Of a DNA stretch of 64,000 bases, positions 60,010 through 64,000 are shown in pieces. Position numbers and translations under genes: made by a program. The notes under the pieces are model-generated. The model was not told where the DNA came from. It saw nothing but the letters and a program-made list of their open reading frames with translations, and searched no databases. The DNA is from Parabacteroides distasonis ATCC 8503. GTDB lineage: Bacteria; Bacteroidota; Bacteroidia; Bacteroidales; Tannerellaceae. Location: positions 1,573,501 through 1,637,500 of the forward strand of contig NC_009615.1 of assembly GCF_000012845.1 (NCBI RefSeq), in the 5' to 3' direction. Positions within the stretch are counted from its first letter, which is position 1. Each line of letters begins with the position of its first letter.

Positions 60010-61101
60010 TTATTTTGCAGATACGCCATATAAACGCTCATATTGTTTTGTTATCATTATCCATCGATAACATCTTTGAGCTATTTCCATCATATTTTCT
60101 GCATTTAAAACATAATAAGAATCAGGCATTTTCAATAAATTCACAAGATCTTCTACAGAAGAAAAATAATCCGCCTTATTTTCCGTTGTCTCTCTATTAT
60201 AAATCACATCATAAGCCAATATCGGTTTATTAAAAAACATTGCTTCCACCAAAGACGGATTGGTACCACCTGCACTATGTCCGTGAATATAATAGCAACA
60301 ATGGCTTCTAAGAACATTCAACACCTTCACATCATATATTGGGGAAAGTAAATGGATATTTTCACAATCACCATATTTATCTTTTAGCATCTTTCCATAC
60401 GAACTTCTTTCCCAATTTCCTATAAAAAACAATTCTTTCCCAGTCCGTTTAAAAGCTTCCAATGTTATATGTACGTTATTTTCCGGCTCTATTCTGCATA
60501 ACGAAAAAGAATAATCTACATCTTTTAGACCATATTGCTCTAATACTTCATCTTCTATATCAGAAACGTCACACAAAACATGATCACCACCATAAGCAAT
60601 CAACTCAGCCTGTTTACCATACTCTTCTAATACATAATCTTGAATTCCCTTATTATCGGCCACCACTACATCTGCATATTTCACAGCCATTTTTTCTGAG
60701 AACCTCAAGAATCGCCGTGTCCACTTTCCCCATTTATTTCTTCGGTGTTCCAATCCATCAATATTAATTATCAATTTCTTTTTTGAGAACAAACGATAAA
60801 TGGGTAAAAAGCAACATCCAGAGACACCTAATATCAGAACAACATCACTTCTCCGTGTAGCTTGAATCAAAGACAAAATATCATAAAAGATACTTTGAAT
60901 GCCATTAGCATCTAAAGGAATATACTTTAACGAAGCACCTTTATACAAACTAAGCCTCTTAGGATAACTTTTACTACTACAATATACCGTATAATTCCCA
61001 TCCTTAGAAGCATTTTCACCTATCACATTTTCGACTAAGGTTTCAAAACCTCCATAATTAGCAGGTACTCCAACCGTACCAATGATTGTTATATATTTCA
61101 T
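60010..61101 (-). CDS. Glycosyltransferase family 4 protein with DUF1972 N-terminus
   Basis: A 363-residue GT-B enzyme. It starts ITIIGTVGVPANYGGFETLV, the DUF1972 signature of rhamnosyltransferase-like GT4 proteins, and carries the GT4 C-terminal donor site with the HSAGGTNPSLVEAMFFNKPI stretch. It should add a sugar to the capsule repeat unit at the inner membrane. Donor and acceptor are unknown. It is the last gene of the second polysaccharide locus, which reads leftward. Base composition is AT-rich. Confidence 0.88.
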   Translation of the reverse strand: MKYITIIGTVGVPANYGGFETLVENVIGENASKDGNYTVYCSSKSYPKRLSLYKGASLKYIPLDANGIQSIFYDILSLIQATRRSDVVLILGVSGCCFLPIYRLFSKKKLIINIDGLEHRRNKWGKWTRRFLRFSEKMAVKYADVVVADNKGIQDYVLEEYGKQAELIAYGGDHVLCDVSDIEDEVLEQYGLKDVDYSFSLCRIEPENNVHITLEAFKRTGKELFFIGNWERSSYGKMLKDKYGDCENIHLLSPIYDVKVLNVLRSHCCYYIHGHSAGGTNPSLVEAMFFNKPILAYDVIYNRETTENKADYFSSVEDLVNLLKMPDSYYVLNAENMMEIAQRCYRWIMITKQYERLYGVSAK

Positions 61102-61152
61102 GTAAACAACTTATTATACACACATTATCATAGCAAAATCAACCACTATACA

Positions 61153-62070
61153 CTAAAAAAATAATTTTTTCAACCGCTTCTTAATACGATTATATAGTTT
61201 ATTAAAAGGAACAATAAGTATTAACATATATGTCAAATAATAAGAAAACCACGGGAAATACTTCTTAATATTTTGCTTATATCCGTATATATCAAAGCAT
61301 TCTATCCTTGCCACATATTTATTAAAAAGAAGCGTAGGAAGAAAATAGAATAATATATCATTCAATATATGCTTTTTACATTTCATGGAAATATATCCAG
61401 ATTTATATACAGCATCAATCAAAGACGGATATTCAATAGTAAAAGCTTTGAATTTATTATGCCCACCTCGTTTAGGAATCCTTTGAACATCAAACAAATA
61501 TTCATCATTAATAATATATTTTCCTAAACAATGTTGCGTCAAGAACAAGGAGGTATGAGGAAATAAAGGATTTAACTTTATTTCTCCTATCTTATCAAAT
61601 TCATCTTTCCATATGCAGAAGCCATTGCTTGACGAAGACCAATATGACAAGTTATACATAAAAGAATTAAAATCATCATATGCCAACACTCTGTTTTTAT
61701 TAAGCATTCCATTTGAATAGAATAGTAAAGCTTTATCATTTTGCGACCCTCTAATATCATCAATTATTTTCGTCAAACTCCCTTTTTTGAATTTTGCTTG
61801 ACTATTATGAAGTTTTAAGAATGTGCCCTTCGCATATGTAAGAACACAATAGGAGTTTAAAAATCCCTCACAATCTGTATGGAAATATTTTAAGTTTTCA
61901 AAATCAAATTTATTAACCAACAGTTCTATTTCATGTAGAGGATCATTATCAGAAAGAATAACCTCATAATCAGTTATTGGAACATCTGAATTATCTTGAA
62001 AAATACTTGTAAGTGTTAGTTCTAGTTGCTCAATCCTTTTACAGCACGGAATACATATAGATAATAACAT
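61153..62070 (-). CDS. Glycosyltransferase family 2 protein
   Basis: A 305-residue protein from MLLSICIPCCKRIEQLELTL. It starts with the GT2 nucleotide-binding strand SICIP, continues with YEVILSDNDPL (a DxD-like acidic motif) and AKGTFLKLHNSQ. The C-terminus is hydrophobic (YYLTYMLILIVPF). GT-A enzymes of this kind transfer sugars from nucleotide donors to the lipid-linked repeat unit. A longer start at 62130 would overlap the acetyltransferase gene and is not needed; 62070 leaves a 14-bp gap. Confidence 0.8.
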   Translation of the reverse strand: MLLSICIPCCKRIEQLELTLTSIFQDNSDVPITDYEVILSDNDPLHEIELLVNKFDFENLKYFHTDCEGFLNSYCVLTYAKGTFLKLHNSQAKFKKGSLTKIIDDIRGSQNDKALLFYSNGMLNKNRVLAYDDFNSFMYNLSYWSSSSNGFCIWKDEFDKIGEIKLNPLFPHTSLFLTQHCLGKYIINDEYLFDVQRIPKRGGHNKFKAFTIEYPSLIDAVYKSGYISMKCKKHILNDILFYFLPTLLFNKYVARIECFDIYGYKQNIKKYFPWFSYYLTYMLILIVPFNKLYNRIKKRLKKLFF

Positions 62071-62084
62071 AAATAGAATGATTG

Positions 62085-62765
62085 TTAAATATATTTGATA
62101 ATTTTTGCCGGAATCCCCCCTATAACACAATTATCAGGAAACTGTCCACGCACAACAGCACCTGCTGCTACAACACTGTTATCGCCGATGATAGTACCAT
62201 CTAAAATCGTAACTTTTGCTCCAATCCAACAATTCTTGCCAATTTTAACGCCAACACCATTAACACCTTGTAGCCTAATAGGAATATTTGTATTATGATA
62301 ATTATGATTCTCTGGATGTATACTCACATAATTTCCGAATATAGTATCATCTCCAATCTCTAAAAAGCCCATTCCACTTCCATAATGCCCATGTGTACCT
62401 AATCCGACATAATTTCCTACTCGCATTCCCTTTCCAAAATACCGTAAAGAACCTGTTAATTCTATGTGCGTATTATAACCGATAGATACGTTATCGCCGC
62501 ATATCAGCCCCTCTTGGGAAAGAGCATTTATATAACAATTTCTTCCTACACTGAAATTTTTTCCTACTTTAATCATAGAGGTACACCTCATTACACTTGA
62601 AGGATGTATAAAAAGTTTTTTTATTGATCGAAAACGAATAATACCCCAAAGCAAGGATAGTCCTCGTGACAGGAAAAGTAAGATAACATAAGATAATGGA
62701 ACCCTTGAATCTAATTTAAAATCTTCACCTTTCACAGTACTAATAAATCTGTTAATTATACGCAT
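62085..62765 (-). CDS. Hexapeptide-repeat O-acetyltransferase
   Basis: A 226-residue left-handed beta-helix acyltransferase. Hexapeptide repeats fill the C-terminal half (GRNCYINALSQEGLICGDNV, then VSIGYNTHIELTGSL) and the late active-site region is ENHNYHNTNIPI followed by IGKNCWIGAKVTILDGTIIG. It resembles WcaF/CysE-type enzymes that acetylate capsule or O-antigen sugars using acetyl-CoA. It overlaps the next gene by 14 bp, supporting a single operon. The acceptor sugar is unknown. Confidence 0.88.
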   Translation of the reverse strand: MRIINRFISTVKGEDFKLDSRVPLSYVILLFLSRGLSLLWGIIRFRSIKKLFIHPSSVMRCTSMIKVGKNFSVGRNCYINALSQEGLICGDNVSIGYNTHIELTGSLRYFGKGMRVGNYVGLGTHGHYGSGMGFLEIGDDTIFGNYVSIHPENHNYHNTNIPIRLQGVNGVGVKIGKNCWIGAKVTILDGTIIGDNSVVAAGAVVRGQFPDNCVIGGIPAKIIKYI

Positions 62766-63909
62766 CTGTAAAATTCTGTTTTAATAGCAACTTCTGATAA
62801 AGAATATTATGCCGATTTATCATATTTTCAATGGAGTAATGATTACAAACAAGCAACTTAGCTTGTTCTCCAAGTTTTTTCTTTAGCTCATTATCACATA
62901 AAACACTCAGAATTTTGTTAGCCAAATCTTTATAATCATAGGTTTCATATAAAATACCGTTAACATTCTCCTCTATTAGATCACAGCAAGATGGTATTTT
63001 AGAAGCAACCACAGGTAGTTCCACAGCCATCATTTCCATAAGAACCAATGGTAGCCCTTCAGATTCTGAGGGAAACACTCCAACATCTGCAATTGACAGA
63101 TATTCAACAATATTGGGAATAGAACCAGTAAATGTGATTTTATCATCTAATGATTTTTCATGAACAACAGATTGATATTGTTCTTTAAGTGGGCCATCTC
63201 CAATAAATAGTAATAAGGCAGAAGGGTGATACTGTGTCACTATTTCCCACGCCTTGATTAGGGTATCGTGATTCTTTCCTTCACAAATTCGTGCAACATA
63301 AACAGCAACATATTTATCTTCACTAATCCCCATACACGATTTCGTAAGATTACGTTTACAAAATTTTTCTTTTGTATCAATTCCATTTACTATCGTCAAA
63401 TGTTGATTAGAAGTATATAATCTTTTAACAACACGACTTACCGTAGGACCAACAGATATAATTATCGTTTTTAACAATCGACATGCACACCAATCGAAGA
63501 TAAAACGTATTTTATCTTCGATTGTTCTTTTTTCCAGAAAAAAACCACTAAAATGTATGCTTCTAATATTAACCGGAACAGTTCTCGATAGCAATATACC
63601 TATAGATAAAAAGAAATATGAAAATGAGGAATTGTGCGCATGAACAATATCCGGTTTTATCTTTTTCAACAAATCCACTAAATTCGGCAAATAACGAATA
63701 TAATTAACATGATGATTCCTGTTACTTTCAAAAGGAAGGTAAAAAACAGAGATATATTCAGGTATTTCAAGGTGCAGATCATTCATATCTTTGTGCAAAC
63801 ATATAATATAGATCTTATTCCTCAATTTGGCGAAACTTGACGATAGATGACAAACAACCGACTCTACGCCTCCTCTGTTTAATCCATCAACAAAGTATAC
63901 GATTTTCAT
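62752..63909 (-). CDS. Glycosyltransferase family 4 protein
   Basis: A 385-residue GT-B enzyme. The N-terminal half starts VYFVDGLNRGGVESVVCHLS with the GG loop typical of GT4. The C-terminal half has CEGKNHDTLIKAWEIV, then PSESEGLPLVLMEMMAVELP, the E-x7-E donor-binding signature. It is likely to extend the capsule repeat unit on the cytoplasmic face. Its start overlaps the end of the upstream gene by 23 bp. Confidence 0.9.
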   Translation of the reverse strand: MKIVYFVDGLNRGGVESVVCHLSSSFAKLRNKIYIICLHKDMNDLHLEIPEYISVFYLPFESNRNHHVNYIRYLPNLVDLLKKIKPDIVHAHNSSFSYFFLSIGILLSRTVPVNIRSIHFSGFFLEKRTIEDKIRFIFDWCACRLLKTIIISVGPTVSRVVKRLYTSNQHLTIVNGIDTKEKFCKRNLTKSCMGISEDKYVAVYVARICEGKNHDTLIKAWEIVTQYHPSALLLFIGDGPLKEQYQSVVHEKSLDDKITFTGSIPNIVEYLSIADVGVFPSESEGLPLVLMEMMAVELPVVASKIPSCCDLIEENVNGILYETYDYKDLANKILSVLCDNELKKKLGEQAKLLVCNHYSIENMINRHNILYQKLLLKQNFTDAYN

Positions 63910-64000
63910 ATTTTGAATCTAATGATTTATAATGTAAATAAATGAATATCAATGATGCAACATCAATATACCCTTTAATTAATAATATCAAAGCATAAAA
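63887..64000 (-). CDS. C-terminal end of an upstream membrane protein (partial, at window edge)
   Basis: An open frame enters from the right edge and encodes FYALILLIKGYIDVASLIFI then YLHYKSLDSKYENRILC before TGA at 63889-63887. The visible part is a hydrophobic helix and a short tail. It overlaps the glycosyltransferase start by 23 bp. In this locus position a Wzy polymerase (EpsG/O-antigen polymerase type) is plausible, but 37 residues are too few to be sure. Confidence 0.55.
   Translation of the reverse strand, partial: FYALILLIKGYIDVASLIFIYLHYKSLDSKYENRILC

Overview
The window looks like chromosome of a gut Bacteroidales, most likely Parabacteroides (P. distasonis-like). The reasons are many Bacteroidetes-type promoters with the -7 box TAnnTTTG, UpxY/UpxZ-type capsule regulators, a Rho with a long disordered N-terminal insertion, DpsL, a DAHP synthase-chorismate mutase fusion and moderate GC. 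The species assignment is inference. No rRNA, tRNA, CRISPR array or complete insertion sequence was seen.

Left edge (1-5452, genes on the minus strand): the start of a capsular polysaccharide (CPS) locus that runs off the window. In transcription order it holds a tyrosine recombinase, an invertible promoter segment between two perfect 17-bp inverted repeats, upxY, upxZ, a small probably frameshifted gene, an initiating sugar-phosphate transferase, an HU-like/DUF4469 protein and the first 42 codons of a Wzx flippase. As sequenced, the only good promoter in the switch points away from upxY, so the locus appears to be OFF.

Core, 5.5-22.6 kb: cobQ, an exported Gfo/Idh/MocA oxidoreductase, dpsL, a DJ-1 protein, a PAS histidine kinase broken by one in-frame TGA, an aryl-acid module (paaK, ACT protein, small membrane protein, Na+/solute symporter), an ABC importer with permease and ATPase fused in one chain, a second PAS kinase, tex, ybaK and small membrane or lipoprotein genes.

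Core, 22.6-41.3 kb: an AraC regulator, then a Phe/Tyr biosynthesis operon (pheA, aminotransferase, DAHP synthase-chorismate mutase, tyrA) behind a classic attenuator whose 24-residue leader peptide has 10 Phe/Tyr in 12 residues. A drug-efflux cluster follows (MATE, Crp/Fnr regulator, a 33-codon leader ORF before a second MATE, MFS). Then come an NtrC/NtrB-like pair, mntH, glnS, a TPR protein and a DUF368 transporter.

Core, 41.3-58.5 kb: a remnant of another NtrC-type regulator, a four-subunit 2-oxoacid:ferredoxin oxidoreductase operon with an extra small membrane protein, a putative porin, a solute-binding protein, a third PAS kinase, a DEAD-box helicase, rho, tilS, a zinc-ribbon protein, nif3-like and aspS.

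Right edge (58.5-64 kb): a decayed zone with a transposase fragment and an MNT nucleotidyltransferase whose HEPN partner is broken, then the AT-rich 3' end of a second polysaccharide locus (three glycosyltransferases or related enzymes, an acetyltransferase and the tail of a membrane protein).

A recurring oddity is that many spacers are built from short words iterated in alternating orientation, each spacer with its own word. Some double as terminators; the four-copy 22-bp tandem array before mntH is the most striking.
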